Source: Echinarachnius parma
Lineage: Eukaryota; Echinodermata; Echinoidea; Clypeasteroida; Echinarachniidae
Length of the DNA stretch: 64,000 bases
Assembly: GCA_037951105.1 (NCBI GenBank)
Contig: JBAMJV010009349.1
Coordinates: 32,155 to 96,154 of the forward strand
Direction: 5' to 3'
Within the stretch, counting starts at the first letter, position 1. Each line of letters begins with the position of its first letter. Under the pieces are notes generated by a model. That model was not told where the DNA came from and ran no database searches. It worked only from the letters and a program-made list of their open reading frames with translations. Made by a program: the position numbers and the translations under genes. Shown here piece by piece: positions 45,170 to 56,859 of this stretch.

Positions 45170-46015
45170 TACAAACTTATCGCTATTTGCATTTCAACCC
45201 TTAACTTTGTTAAGAACATGAATTAAACCATTAAACCATGATTATGTGAGTGTAAGGGTAAGGTTAGAATGAGGTTTAATTTGTTCAGGTTTAAATCCTT
45301 TGAGTTTTGCAATTGCCATGAAGACTGAGTCATACTTGTATTGTCACGAGGTGGATTTATTTAGAAGGTGATCTTGCGTAGATGTGAATATACCCGTGAA
45401 TGCGCTTAATTTTTTTAACATCTATTTCTTTTTACATAATATCGGTAATGGTTATACTGTGAGGAAGCACAGACTGTTCGTCGAGGTTGGCAACCAGCCT
45501 TGCAGATGAGGGGGAGGGTTGCCGCCCCCCCCCCCCCTTTATGACTTGTTTTAATAGGGATCCCCCTTTTGAAAAAGATACATACATGTTTATTGGCCAA
45601 CTGCACCCTCCTTCTAAGAAAGTTTTCACGTTTGATAACCCGACTTATTATCAATACTATTTATGTGAAATATATAGTGAAATATTATTTGAACGATAAT
45701 ATCTTTTTCAAATTCGATATCTTGGCCATGCATACATGCACGTGACAATTAAAATCTACACCTTGATGATATTGTACAGGGTAGTAGCCTACTACGTGTA
45801 CAATCTTGTATATTAGCCTTCTCGAACCACAAAACGGCCCGCCAAACATATCATTATTCGGTTATTTCCGGCACAGTGTAAATAATTAAGACTACCTCCA
45901 GTCCTGAGTGACCTTGCCTTGTCGCTTTTGGTTTCAAGTGAGCGTATAAGTTCTCTCGCCACCGGATGATGTGATGCGCATCGCCTTAATCCCACTCGCT
46001 TAATTTTGACGTTTG
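45170..46015. other. Intergenic DNA, no gene recognised
   Basis: Unstructured apart from a C-tract at about 45525-45538. Confidence 0.5.
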
Positions 46016-46019
46016 TGTA

Positions 46020-46545
46020 GGTCAGATTTCGCAGTGCGATACACAGCCGGGCCCGCAGAGACCGTGGGCGAACAGCGGGCATGGCGAGGATCCTCCATGT
46101 ATCATCTCAGTTGCTGCTGTTTTTTTGTTTTTGATTGTTTGGGGTTTTGGTATTCATTCAAATTGAATATTTATTTTTGTCGCCATCATAATAAACTCTG
46201 CAAAGAAATACTATTCTTGTACTTATTGGTATCATTATGCAGTGCGATAAACAGCCGGGCCCGCAGAGACCGTGGGCCAACAACGGGAATCCTCCATATT
46301 ACTAGTATCAGCTACCTATTTGACAGTTGCGGTTGTTGATTTTGCTGTTGTTTGGGTTTTGGGTAATCATTTAAATTGAATATTTGTTTTCGCCATCATA
46401 ATACATTCTGCAAAGAAAATACTATTCTTGTACTTATTGGTATTATTTTGCAGCATTCGATACATGGTCGGGCCGCAGGACCTCGGGCATGTCGGGGTAC
46501 ATGGGAGGGGGACTTGGGCATTCATTCACATTTAATATACGCCAG
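46020..46545 (+). repeat. ~212-bp tandem repeat, 2.5 copies
   Basis: Blocks starting GCAGTGCGATACACAGCCGG near 46030, 46240 and 46450 (the last diverged) share GCCCGCAGAGACCGTGGGC, GTTTTGG-TATTCAT and CTCTGCAAAGAAATACTATTC. No coding role seen. Confidence 0.75.
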
Positions 46546-46579
46546 GATAACACATTATTAAAAAGCCTATAATAATTCT

Positions 46580-46735
46580 AAATATATTACTCATTGCGGA
46601 TATAGTATCGGAAATAATATCGCTAATGATATTCGTTTGTCTCGCAATGTATGGTCAACAAGGAATCTAAAAGATCACGACGTTTCGTGCGCCGCTGCAA
46701 CACTTCGTCAGGTGTGATAGAATCTACTGTAAGCA
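46580..46735. repeat. Dispersed ~120-bp repeat
   Basis: It matches 60825-60950 in the same orientation at roughly 85 percent by eye: ATCGGAAATAATATCGCTA, TTTGTCTCGCAATGTATG and CGACGTTTCGTGCGCCGCTG. The complementary strand contains a CTGACGAAG-N-CACGAAACGTC pattern like conserved ends of some retroelements. No open frame. Confidence 0.6.
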
Positions 46736-46960
46736 AGCGTGTTTCTTACAATATGTTTCTTACAATACGTGTTTCTTACAATTCTTTCAATATTTCATTA
46801 TTACCATTACTAACTAAGAAATGACCTGCATGTGTGTGGTGCTTACGGTGGCATAGCGGGGACATTGAGGATCGGGGGATGCGCCACAGATTTGGAGCAT
46901 AATATTGTTTCCACCTTTTTCCAGATTTCCAGATACGCTCTTTGTTGACATATTTGATTC

Positions 46961-47275
46961 GGGATAGTTGAGTTTTGGTCAAACTGAATTTTAGTAACCA
47001 AAACCTTCATCATTAAAGTACAAACTAATAGTTACAATTCCACCATGCTTGAAAGGTATACACAATTACAAACGACTATTAAAGTAAAAACCCGGTTATC
47101 ATTCAAAAAGAGCCTCTACAACTCAAGAGGGTTTTAACCATTTTTCATACAAAATTGTGCATGTGATGTTTTGTTAAAATAATTATTAAATATAGATATC
47201 ATCAACAACTATTTAAAAACCTCTTTTGACATTTTTGAAAGAAGTGTGTAAACATTTTATGTATTGTTTGTTTAA
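46961..47275 (+). mobile_element. Truncated family A element
   Basis: It follows the complement of 13153-13686 from GGGATAGTTGAGTTTTGG through CATCAACAACTATTTAAAAAC and then loses similarity. The right end is absent and no TTAA is visible on the left. Confidence 0.6.
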
Positions 47276-49279
47276 AGTCAAGATATCGCCTGGCCAGACG
47301 ATATATAAATACAATATTTTGAAATCAAACTATGAAAGCATTTTAAAGGGAATGATTCTCATTTTACATGTTTTATTCAATGAACTTTCAAATTGAATTT
47401 AAACCAACCAATTTAGTGTCAAGGGGCATTTCGGGAAGTACCAATACTCAAGTGTACCTTTACTTTACTTTATCTCATGTTTATGCTGCACGCTCCACAC
47501 GCTATTTTGTCTTCATCATATCCACCCGGCCTCTGTACGTGAAAAATTGATCACATTGAATATGGAAGTTCGAATTCTAATATATTATTGAAAACTAACC
47601 TGAATAATTACTGCGATCATGTGTGCTTGAGTGGTTTATGAAGGCTACTGACGGATTGTTGTGTATTAAACATCATCGTGTTATTGAACATGTAAACATC
47701 CAATGCATGATGAATATAACACAACTATTATCCAACATTGGCGTCCGAGGCATGTGAGCGGCTATAAATGGGTGCTGTAGACCCCCCCCCCCTCCCCCCT
47801 CCCCCCCCCCCCCCCACCCCTCACCGCCCAGGGAGCTTCGAAATTGCGTGTATTCGTGCATTCAACAACAACAAGAACAAACCACCTATAAGATTCGGGC
47901 AAAATTGTGATCCGTTTAACGGTTAAAACCATTTCCTTTTCGTGCAAAATTGCCTCATTTGTTTGCGCCGCTAAGTGTTGAAAACCAAATTGATGGAGCA
48001 TCTTTGATACCTTATAATAGTTGCCTGAATCTACAATATTCACGGAAGAGTGCTTTTGATACACTCTCTTCTCACGCTCGCCACTCTGATAAGACGCCAT
48101 TAAACTGAAATGAGATCGGCGCATCACCAATGCCTGCCTCGTATAACCGTGCAGAAATGGTACATAAAGCGAAAACGCAATTAAACAAAACATCCTATTA
48201 AAGGTCCAAATTAATTCCCCCTCACTGGCTATATAGCCAACTTGATTACAAAGTGCTCCCCCTCTCCCTCTCTCGCTCCAGTACTATCAGTCTACAGCCC
48301 GCAGTGAGCCCCCCTCGCTATATATATATACATGTATATTGGCCCGGGAGAATTGGGCGGTAAAAAATTCATGAAGATCGGCGATAAAGTCGAGGTGCAG
48401 AAAAGTGTAAGAGGCAAAGAAGACGCCGTGTATCGCTTTCAGCACGTTCAAGGGAATAGGTCTTGATCTGCACCGAGAGTGCGATAGCAAGTCATGGATT
48501 ATAGACAGGGTGGGGAACAACAAGGGGGATGGGGAATGTACATTGTCATAACTGAGGCCATGCCAATGAACATGATGATAATATAATGAATTTATGTGAA
48601 AATATTGTAATAATAATTATCCTTATATAATATATATATATATGCAGTAATACTAATGATAAGTTAACTGTATAATAACCAAAGACAACGATTCGCACAT
48701 TCCGAATTATAATTTTGATATTTGTATATGATAGGTTGACAGCTGTGAAGCCACGTATCATGTTGAAGAAAAACAGTAATGTGAGAAAATGCACACTACA
48801 AACACAAACTGTTTCATACCCTTGTGTTTTTTTTGTCCATAACAATCAGGTCATGTAAGTACATGAAGTCAAAAACCTCATCACCTGACCATATCAGTAG
48901 AACATGGATTCAAACCTTTATTTCATTTTCTTTGTATTATTCCGAATAAAAACCACCTTTCAAGTCATGGTGTTCCTTCAATTAATATAAAAGGTAGATA
49001 CAGAACTAATGATTAACTTTAATAATCATAGTCGTTTACACAGTCTCTTAGCACTATTCATAATCTATACGTCTGTTTTGTTTTCATTTTGCTCAGATCA
49101 TGAATAAACGGACTGGGTGGAATAAGTACCCTCGAGGACCTCTAGACGCGAGATTAATGGAACCGAGATCGTTTGCAAACATCGGATGAAGCATCACCAA
49201 GATCATTACCAAGGCAGCTCAGTCTCCTTTCCATAAAAGCCCGCCATGCGTTGCGATGCTACACTGCGGATCGCCATGT
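47276..49279. other. Intergenic DNA upstream of the LRR gene
   Basis: It contains a long C-rich tract at about 47780-47817 and an (AT)n stretch at about 48627-48643. Overlapping minus-strand frames at 47673-48193 have no recognised domain. No upstream exon for the LRR gene is apparent. Confidence 0.5.
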
Positions 49280-49385
49280 TAAACAATAGGCTTGTTTGTG
49301 CGCACTGCTTGATACTGAGCAATTGTGTTTCGCACCGTGCGCAATGCGTCCGCAAGATGGCACCGCGCGTCTGATTTACCAATCT
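49280..49385 (+). repeat. Dispersed repeat close to the LRR gene start
   Basis: It shares TGCGCACTGCTTGATACTGAG-like sequence, CGCACCGTGCGCAA and CGCAAGATGGCACC with 25735-25850. It is CpG-rich and could lie in the promoter region of the downstream gene. Confidence 0.55.
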
Positions 49386-49397
49386 GAACTACATTTA

Positions 49398-49532
49398 ACA
49401 ATCAGCGTGTGTGTTCACTGCTAGTTCCTTTCTGACTGTGCCACAATCAGCGTGTGTGTTCACTGCTAGCTCCTTTCTGACTGTGCCACAATCAGCGTGT
49501 GTGTTCACTGCTAGTTCCTTTCTGACTGTGCC
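49398..49532 (+). repeat. 45-bp tandem repeat, exactly three copies
   Basis: The unit contains ACAATCAGCGTGTGTGTTCA and CTTTCTGACTGTGCC. The three copies differ by about one base and end 12 bp before the first possible start codon of the LRR gene. They may lie in its 5' leader or promoter. Confidence 0.85.
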
Positions 49533-49544
49533 CTAAATAAGACT

Positions 49545-51575
49545 TTGGTGGTAGGACAAATGAAAGTGAAAACGAATTACACCATGAAAATAATTGACAA
49601 GATGGCGCTGTCATCAGATGCCTCTGCGTGGCTGGTGTTGTCGGCGATGGCCATATTGCTTCATGGAGCTCTCGGATGTCTGTCACCGACACCCGTCGGG
49701 TCGAATGACAACGCCGTCACCTGCCCAAGGCGCTGCTGCTGCAACGCGACCATAGAACTAGTTAACTGCACGGGACTCTATCAGAACTTGCCGACGGCAC
49801 TCCCCCTCAGAGTAAAAACCATTTACTTGGACTGGAACGACATGGACACCTTCGATCGAGAGAACTGCAGCATCTTCAAACAGCGCGGGAGTCTCAGAGA
49901 GTTGTCCGCGACCAACAACAGGCTCGCAACAATCAACCGGAACTGCTTTAGCGGTCTGGATAACCTCACAATGCTTAACCTGAGTAACAATGCATTGACG
50001 AATATACCATTTGCCGATAGACCGTACCCCTTCAGAACTTTAGACCTAAGCAACAACAATATACAAACTTTGAACGAAACGGTGTTTCTCTCGATGCCGA
50101 ATTTGACCACTCTCATTTTGGATAACAATACGATCGGAACTCTTCCGGCTAAAATGATATCCAGCAGAGAGAAATTAAAAGTTTTGTCGCTTCGCAACAA
50201 CGGACTTACAACTATAATGTCACCTGGACCATTTGGGTCAGATTCTGCTTTAGAAGAACTTTATCTGTCCGATAATGAGTTATCTAATCTTCCAAAAATT
50301 TGGCTCGTCGGCACCTTTAAACTTAAAGTGCTCGACATGAAGAACGCTACGTCGAAAAAAGATAGTGAAGCGAAAGATAACTGGCTATTTCCTGGGTTCA
50401 TAGAAACCCTTGAGAGAATTGATCTCTCTTACAACGGACTGCGATCAGTGCTCCGTAGTGTGTTCGATTCGACGAAATCATTGCAGAAGGTTGACTTGAG
50501 TAACAATGCCCTCCAAACGCTGCCCGATGGACTCCTCGTGGGACTCAAGAACCTGACAACGTTTCTCGCTCAGGGGAATCGGGTCGTGGATATTTCACCT
50601 GCCATTTGGAGGACCAGTTTTAGTCTGGAGCTTATCAACCTGTCTTGCAATGCAATTGCGCAGGTAGGTGGCGATACGTTCACCTCGCTGATGAGGTTAC
50701 GTCACCTGGATCTCAGTGGAAACGAACTGACGTCGGTGACCTTTCTTCAAACACCTGATCTCAGTCTCAATTTTATCTTTCTTGAAATCCTTCGTTTGCA
50801 AAATAATGACATCTCGGTCACACCCGACTGTTCGCGGTTAACCAATCTTCGAATTCTTCAGCTGCAAAATAACAACCTAGCGAGCATACCGAACGTCCAA
50901 AATCTGTCACAGCTGGAAGAAATAAACTTGAGTGGAAATAACATCAGCGTTGTTGATACGGTCGCATTCATTGGAACTAGTAAATTGAAGCGAATCAATT
51001 TACGAGGTAATTCGATAAGAACAATTGGGGCTAATAGCTTAAACTATTTACCGCAGAGCCTAGCGTCGTTCAACCTCGTCAACAACTCGTTGATCTGTGA
51101 CTGTAACCTAGCGCTGATAACGGAGAGCCTGAGCGCATATCAGTGGGGACTTGACCTAGGCAACGCCACGTGCGCCGCTCCGTTGGCCCTAGAGGGCGTC
51201 TTAGTTGCGGATGCGCGAGGGCAGAAATGTATCGGTCGCGTCAGATCTATCAAGTCCATCATCCTCCTCGCGCTCCTGGCAAGCATCGTAGTCGCGTTGG
51301 TCTGCCTCGCGGCCATGTACAGCCATTATAGAAAGATCGGGAGAGCAAACGTGCATCGGAGGAGGTCCTACCCGGTGGAGCAGAAAGCGGGACCGATGCA
51401 GGGCTACCACGAAGAGGCGGGGCATCTTATGGATGGCGTCAGGAATCATAATGGCGGGTCCTACTTGGACGTGAGAGCAAGTCGCGATCCTCTCGGATCT
51501 GGGGCAGTCGCGGGAAGTAGCACGAAGATAAACGGGACTGCTATCAAACCATTCGAAGAAGAATATTACGTATAG
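49545..51575 (+). CDS. Leucine-rich-repeat type I transmembrane protein, single exon
   Basis: A 676-codon frame for a cell-surface protein. Four in-frame Mets occur early; M20 (49602) fits best because a signal peptide ALSSDASAWLVLSAMAILLH then begins at once, giving 657 aa. A cysteine cap follows (C60, C64-C66, C75), then about 17 leucine-rich repeats with LxxLxLxxN cores (roughly 90-515), a C-terminal cap starting CDC at 518-520, one transmembrane helix at about 571-592, and an 84-residue tail. The tail has several Tyr and ends EEEYYV, a possible PDZ-binding end. No TIR, Ig or kinase domain is present, so it is not a Toll receptor. Many NxS/T sites support an extracellular location. Role is likely adhesion or recognition; the ligand is unknown. 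Repeat 8 is irregular and long. No intron is needed, and no stop or frameshift is seen. Confidence 0.9.
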   Translation: MVVGQMKVKTNYTMKIIDKMALSSDASAWLVLSAMAILLHGALGCLSPTPVGSNDNAVTCPRRCCCNATIELVNCTGLYQNLPTALPLRVKTIYLDWNDMDTFDRENCSIFKQRGSLRELSATNNRLATINRNCFSGLDNLTMLNLSNNALTNIPFADRPYPFRTLDLSNNNIQTLNETVFLSMPNLTTLILDNNTIGTLPAKMISSREKLKVLSLRNNGLTTIMSPGPFGSDSALEELYLSDNELSNLPKIWLVGTFKLKVLDMKNATSKKDSEAKDNWLFPGFIETLERIDLSYNGLRSVLRSVFDSTKSLQKVDLSNNALQTLPDGLLVGLKNLTTFLAQGNRVVDISPAIWRTSFSLELINLSCNAIAQVGGDTFTSLMRLRHLDLSGNELTSVTFLQTPDLSLNFIFLEILRLQNNDISVTPDCSRLTNLRILQLQNNNLASIPNVQNLSQLEEINLSGNNISVVDTVAFIGTSKLKRINLRGNSIRTIGANSLNYLPQSLASFNLVNNSLICDCNLALITESLSAYQWGLDLGNATCAAPLALEGVLVADARGQKCIGRVRSIKSIILLALLASIVVALVCLAAMYSHYRKIGRANVHRRRSYPVEQKAGPMQGYHEEAGHLMDGVRNHNGGSYLDVRASRDPLGSGAVAGSSTKINGTAIKPFEEEYYV

Positions 51576-53756
51576 CATAACGTCATCGTTTCGTTTTCCA
51601 TAGCATTTCTGAATTCAGCTTTTACATGCATGTATTTTCTATTTCTCCTTTTTAATTGAATTATGATACATATTATACACGCCATGTTTTCAACAAAAAT
51701 TATTGTGAAATGGTGGCAATTTTGATGGAAATGTTATGATGTCAATGTCAATTCAGCTTTCATATGTAATGTTTTTTCCCCCTTCTATTTCCCCATTTTA
51801 ATGCAATGGTGATATACACGTCATATTTTGAGCAGACATACTGTATATGTGATGCATGTGACATGAAATGGTATTAATTTTGACGGATTTATTATGATGT
51901 CATCGTCATTTGTGACATTTTTGTGAATTTCATCAATTGATTCATATTTGCTTTTTATAATTCAATTATTCGTGGTGTTTTAATTCTTCCATGAGTTACT
52001 CATTTAAGGGTTCGAAGTCATCATTAAAATGTGACATTGCTTTGATTTCTAGATTAGCACTTTGCTAAGCATGGACAATTGCTTGATTTCTAGATTAGCA
52101 CTTTGCTAAGCATGGACAATTGCTTGATTTCTAGATTAGCACTTTGTTGATAATTGATAGTTTTCTTTTCACCAGGGGGGTATTCACAAATATTCTAAGT
52201 TGAACTTTACTTTAAGGTGGACCTAACTATTATGGAAAGCCATTTGTGGCCTTGGAATGCGAAAAGGCAAATATTTTAGAGTTTTCATAAATTTTACATC
52301 AATAACATGAAATATCCTTGATAATAGAAAATAGCAATGCTTTTGAATCAACATTGTATTACTTTTACAACAAATTTAAAAGAAACTAATGGCTTTTCAT
52401 AATTTTTAAGTCTAAACTTAATTGTTTAAGTTCAACGTAACCTTAATCTTTGTTCGCTAGAAAGTAGGTACACACTCGGATAAAGGTTCAGATGTATTTA
52501 GTAACAATATTGATAGAGTTCTGTGTTTACATGTCATACGGTATTATTTTCCGAATCATAAGTAAACATTACAGTGAAATGGATAAGGGGCCTATCTAAG
52601 CGAAATTGTGCTAAACAGCTTTGTTATGTATACATCCCACAAATGTATGACCATTTACAATGCTTATCCAACCATTCAAAGATGTTATATATAGCTGATC
52701 AACTAATCTGACTATTCAAGCAATTTACCCTTTTCTTGGGCAGCGTAAATAATTTATCAATATGCTACGCTTTTTTGAAGACAGTGTAACGAGTGAATAC
52801 TATATGTATACAATGTTTATAACTGACCCAATAGGTCTATTATGGCATTTAATATTTCATCTTTTTATTTCAACATAGTGAATTATATCGCTGTTCAGCA
52901 ATTTTAGTCAAGCAGCAAGTATAATTCCGTATTTATCCGCGGTAAAGACAATTCTCAGAAAATAAAAAGAATCGGTATGAATTAGTTGTGACATGTTGCC
53001 ACGAAATCTTTATAATATAAATTATAAAGTCGCCGAACGTAAACCTGATGAAATTGAGAAAAATTGTTGATTTTGCCAACAAAGCGCTATATGATTATGT
53101 AATTGCAGGATTTCGGACCAGTTCACACGTATACGCTTGTTATTGCCGAAGTATACCTAGTTATAATTATCACCGGAAATCTGAGATTTTTGAGAATCCA
53201 GAAATACGTAAATCAGACAATGTTATTAGTGCGATTTTGTAAAACGTTTTGGTGGTGACAGCTAGGTCACATTTGCTATTTGCATTACCATGAAATGTTG
53301 TTTATTCACAATTTACAGATTCATGTATCAATATCAAAATAATGATATAGACGTTATTTCACTGAAATTTCTTCTCCTTTCTATTCCAATTCGTTGCTTT
53401 TTTTAATTATAAGATGTTTTTACATGTCGCATGTATCGTGCTAAATTGAAAAATATTATATGAGATGAATATAGATAATTGAATGTGATCATTTGTGTTT
53501 CTTAACGCATAATATATCTTGCCTTTTGTAATAATTTATAAAGTAAAAACTCATGATAATTCGATATTGTTCAAGATTCATTTATGTGGAACAATGTACT
53601 AAGATGTTTAAATCTACCGCGAATAAAAATGGTGTTTGACCGACAAATACATTTGTGAACATTAATTATGCGTTTTGGTGATTATGACAAATTTGTTATG
53701 TACAATTGGCAAGTGATATCATATCATTCGAGGCTATAGAACTAGGATATTGAATC
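51576..53756. other. 3' region of the LRR gene and intergenic DNA
   Basis: An ATTAAA at about 52024 could serve for polyadenylation. A 41-bp tandem repeat with 2.6 copies (TTGATTTCTAGATTAGCACT, then a TTGCTAAGCATGGACAATTGC block) lies at 52042-52150. A diverged relative of the inverted-repeat element at 28371 lies at 52173-52450. The rest is AT-rich without signal. Confidence 0.55.
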
Positions 53757-53985
53757 AACCCTAGCTTCCTATTACGTTCACTCGATATCCATTCCATGTG
53801 AGGTGGTTATCAACCCAGCTCCCATTCACACTGGCAACACGAAATTCATGTGCTACATAATTTAAAAGATGATTACCGGTCTCCACATTCGATGCCGTGC
53901 CAAACGTGACATTCGGCACAAATGTTGCATTGTGTAAATGAGACAAAACACACCATCCGACATTCAAGTAAGTCACATTAAACCT
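53757..53985 (-). other. Possible isolated exon
   Basis: A minus-strand frame of about 74 codons runs from a candidate acceptor (CGTGCAG) through NVTYLNVGWCVL, HNATFVPNVTFGT and VNGSWVDNHLTWNGY. Codon use and composition look more protein-like than the surroundings, and there are three N-glycosylation motifs. A weak donor GTAATA precedes the stop. No neighbouring exon was found and I recognise no family. Confidence 0.2.
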
Positions 53986-54191
53986 GCACGCCCTACTTGT
54001 AGCTGAATACTGATAATATTATACAATAATAAATACAGAATGGCTTTGTTTTTGCAGTCATAATAGAATATACCCATTCTAGTTACTGTTGCACAGGTAA
54101 CGTGTTTTGTTTTCTTTTTAAAAGTAGGACACCCTTATTTACATTGAACCTCCTTGCTTTGGTTATTATGAAAAGGTTTGATGGACTCCTA

Positions 54192-54620
54192 TACAGGGTG
54201 GCCCAGAAATAACGGAACGGGGCACTTCCCAAAATAAAGCAACGAAATGACTGGGTCCATCGGATAGTGTGTCTTTTCAAATGAAAATTGATACCAAGAA
54301 CATTAATTTTGGTCGTGTAGTTTTTGTTTTAGAGCGCTGTGAGTGACACTATGTCAGGGTTCATTTTTCTTCAATTTTGACTGACCTATTGGCTAAAGAA
54401 TGACCCGAACGGCTCGGCATAGAATTACGGTGCTGTGGCTATTCAGTCGAATGCACACTAACAAAGGTGTCCGCATCATTGTGCATCGTAATTCTATACA
54501 CGCGTGCGGCGGCTTCAGCGCCGTGAATGCGGCAGTGTACAGCACGCTGTATCCAGTGGTGTATATCGATGGTGCCATCAGGCGCTCGTGCAAATTGAAT
54601 AATTGTTGTACATGAACCCA
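54192..54620. mobile_element. Possible Tc1/mariner-type element end
   Basis: TATACAGGGTGGCCCAGAAA followed by TAACGGAACG resembles the terminal repeat of many mariner-like elements. The following 400 bp is richer in GC than the flanks but has no recognisable transposase motif, and a matching second end was not found. Confidence 0.35.
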
Positions 54621-54660
54621 CTTTGATATTATTCATGCAACGAAATTGTTAGGCCCGTTG

Positions 54661-54706
54661 CTAGGGGGGGGGGGGGGGGGGGGGGGGAGGGGGGGAGGGG
54701 GGGTTG
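54661..54706. repeat. Long interrupted G-tract
   Basis: About 40 G residues with a few A interruptions. It is one of roughly 15 G/C homopolymer tracts in the window. Confidence 0.8.
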
Positions 54707-54793
54707 GGTACGCGCCCCCAAATTCAGAAAGATCCAATATTTATCAGTCTCCGCCATCTAATATTTTAGGACGCCCCCTATGTGATTGTTACA

Positions 54794-55235
54794 TATGTGA
54801 CCGCTTACCCTAAAACCCCCAAAAAGTTGACAAACATGAATTTGGATTTTTTTATCTAGCTGGAAAGAGTAGACTCTAAGCTTTAGAATGATATATAACT
54901 CATCAAATTTTGACACTCCGAACCTAATCAACAAAGCGATTAAATGTAGGAGAGTGGGAAGGTCTAGTTTTACAGAATGAGGAGAAAAGAGGCTCTAAAG
55001 ATTAGGGTCACTCAGGCGCGTAGTGCGGAGGAGCTGTCCATTGAATCCATTAAAAGGGTATTGAAAAACTCCATAGCAATGAGAGTTTGAAACAGTCGAT
55101 AGAGGAAAGATTATGCTTTCAAGGAAAGTAAAGTTTTAAAATTTAATTTTTCAGCAAAAATTACATACTTTGGCTCGTAGCGGAGAATCATATACCGCGA
55201 CTTTTTGGGGGGGTTTTGGGGTAAGCAGTCACATA
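54794..55235. mobile_element. Inverted-repeat element, TATGTGAC ends
   Basis: TATGTGACCGCTTACCC followed by AAAACCCCCAAAAAGT pairs with the right end ACTTTTTGGGGG, GGTTTTGGGGTAAGC, GTCACATA. The terminal repeats are about 33 bp with few mismatches; the element is 442 bp and non-coding. Confidence 0.75.
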
Positions 55236-55932
55236 TTTATCTGATTTAAGCCGAATAAACCGTCCGAATGACTTACACATGACTTACCAATTGCTCAAAG
55301 ACGCTTGCTTAGAATGGTCGCGCTAGTGGGTATATGCATTTTTGTATTATGACACATAATTTCCCTTTATCTTCTTATTGTTTAGGCGAATATTTGGGGA
55401 TACCCCCTGCCCATCCCACCGCTTACAGCCATAGGCATGCAGGAAACCTTTTTTTTTCAGGGGCTAAGCTAAGGTCTTTGCCCGAATATCAAAGTTTCCG
55501 TCTTCACCACCACCTACCTATAATGTAAGCGTTATGCCTAAAATAAGAAAATCTTTTCTAAAGTACAAACGATATTTCCCAACGCATGCACATTTTTATT
55601 CAAAACTTTCGAGGAGCAGAGGGTATGTGTGCGAGGTAGGGCTGCAGTGATGTCATTGCCAGTATCTGATTTACAGATTGTCCTGTTGATTCAGAGTTCA
55701 ATGTCGCGAAAATCATATTCATGTATAGCGCCATCTAGTGGGTGGAGTTGTACAAGGCGGCATGTTTTTGCACGTTGGTAGACAGGTATACTTTCGTGTT
55801 TTGTTGCTTTGTGAATTATGTGACCTTTATACTTCGGTTAGATTATTGTCATCACTCTACGATATATAGAATGTACTCATTAATAGCGCGATCTAGTTGA
55901 TGCAGATTTGCGTAGTATGCTCCCCATGCATG
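55236..55932. other. Intergenic DNA, nothing recognised
   Basis: No coding signal or repeat structure seen. Confidence 0.5.
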
Positions 55933-55936
55933 TTAA

Positions 55937-56432
55937 AGGGATAGTTGAGTTTTGGTAAAGAGAGTAGTTTTGGTCAAACTGAATTTTAGTTACCTAAACC
56001 TGCACAATTACATTACCAACTCTACCATGCTCCAAAGGTTATTCAAAACGAGCCGTTAAAACCCAAGAGGGCGCTCCCCAAAACTCATTGGTTTCAACCA
56101 TTTCAAATTAAATATTGTGCATGTGATGTTTTGTTGACATAGTGATTAGATTAAGAGATAATGAACAACTATTTAAAAACCTCTTTTGTAATTTTTTGAA
56201 AAGAGGAAGCATTAAAAACAAAAATTACGGCTGGTTCAAAATTATCGAATATTTGTGGGGCCCTACATTTATTACAAATGTTTACATGTTACATTATGTT
56301 TATGGATATTTCAGCCGATTCTGAACCGATTTTGATCAAATTAAGTTTATTCTGTCATTAAAAGTGTATGCTCTTTCAAATTGGACACTCAGTTTCTCAT
56401 TATCTCACAACAAATTATTTAGTGTAGCGCCT
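55937..56432 (+). mobile_element. Family A element with TTAA at its left edge
   Basis: TTAA at 55933-55936 precedes AGGGATAGTTGAGTTTTGG, and similarity to the complement of 13153-13686 continues to the GCGCC near 56432. The last ~30 bp of the right end are missing. Confidence 0.65.
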
Positions 56433-56449
56433 TCGTTACAACCACCAGT

Positions 56450-56560
56450 TTGTCATCGTCATCATCATCATTATCATCATCACCATCCATCATCATCATC
56501 ATCATCATCATAAACACCATCTTCATCGTCATCATCACCACCAACAGCATCAACATCTTG
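56450..56560. repeat. (ATC)n-type triplet repeat
   Basis: An imperfect CATCAT/CATCGT repeat gives an acidic Asp/Met-rich frame on the minus strand. It is a microsatellite and not a coding exon. Confidence 0.85.
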
Positions 56561-56859
56561 TTTAATATCACTTGAACAAATATTTTATCAACTTTCTGAG
56601 ATTTATGTTTGGTTATAGTTGTATTTATTAGTGGTTGTACGCATTTTTTACCTCTTGGATTACCTCTACGATAGTGATAACATATGAAGTAGGCCAAATT
56701 TGCAATAAAGTGATGTTTTACATAGGCTACGTGAACAATCAGTATTACATTTCGAACGTCAATACATGATCTAGGCAATATACAGATGATGGTAACAAAC
56801 ACATTTCAGTTACCAATTAACAGTATTACATTTGTATGACTTCGAAAGTCTTAGATGCA

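Noticed and set aside
46670..46715. Possible hammerhead ribozyme (CTGACGA ... GAAAC on the minus strand)
   Set aside because: Stem II pairs weakly, a correctly placed cleavage triplet and stem I were not found, and the second copy at 60890-60930 has lost the core.
56419..56802. 127-codon minus frame with Met/Asp-rich end
   Set aside because: Its C-terminal half is the translated (ATC)n microsatellite and the rest shows no family features.
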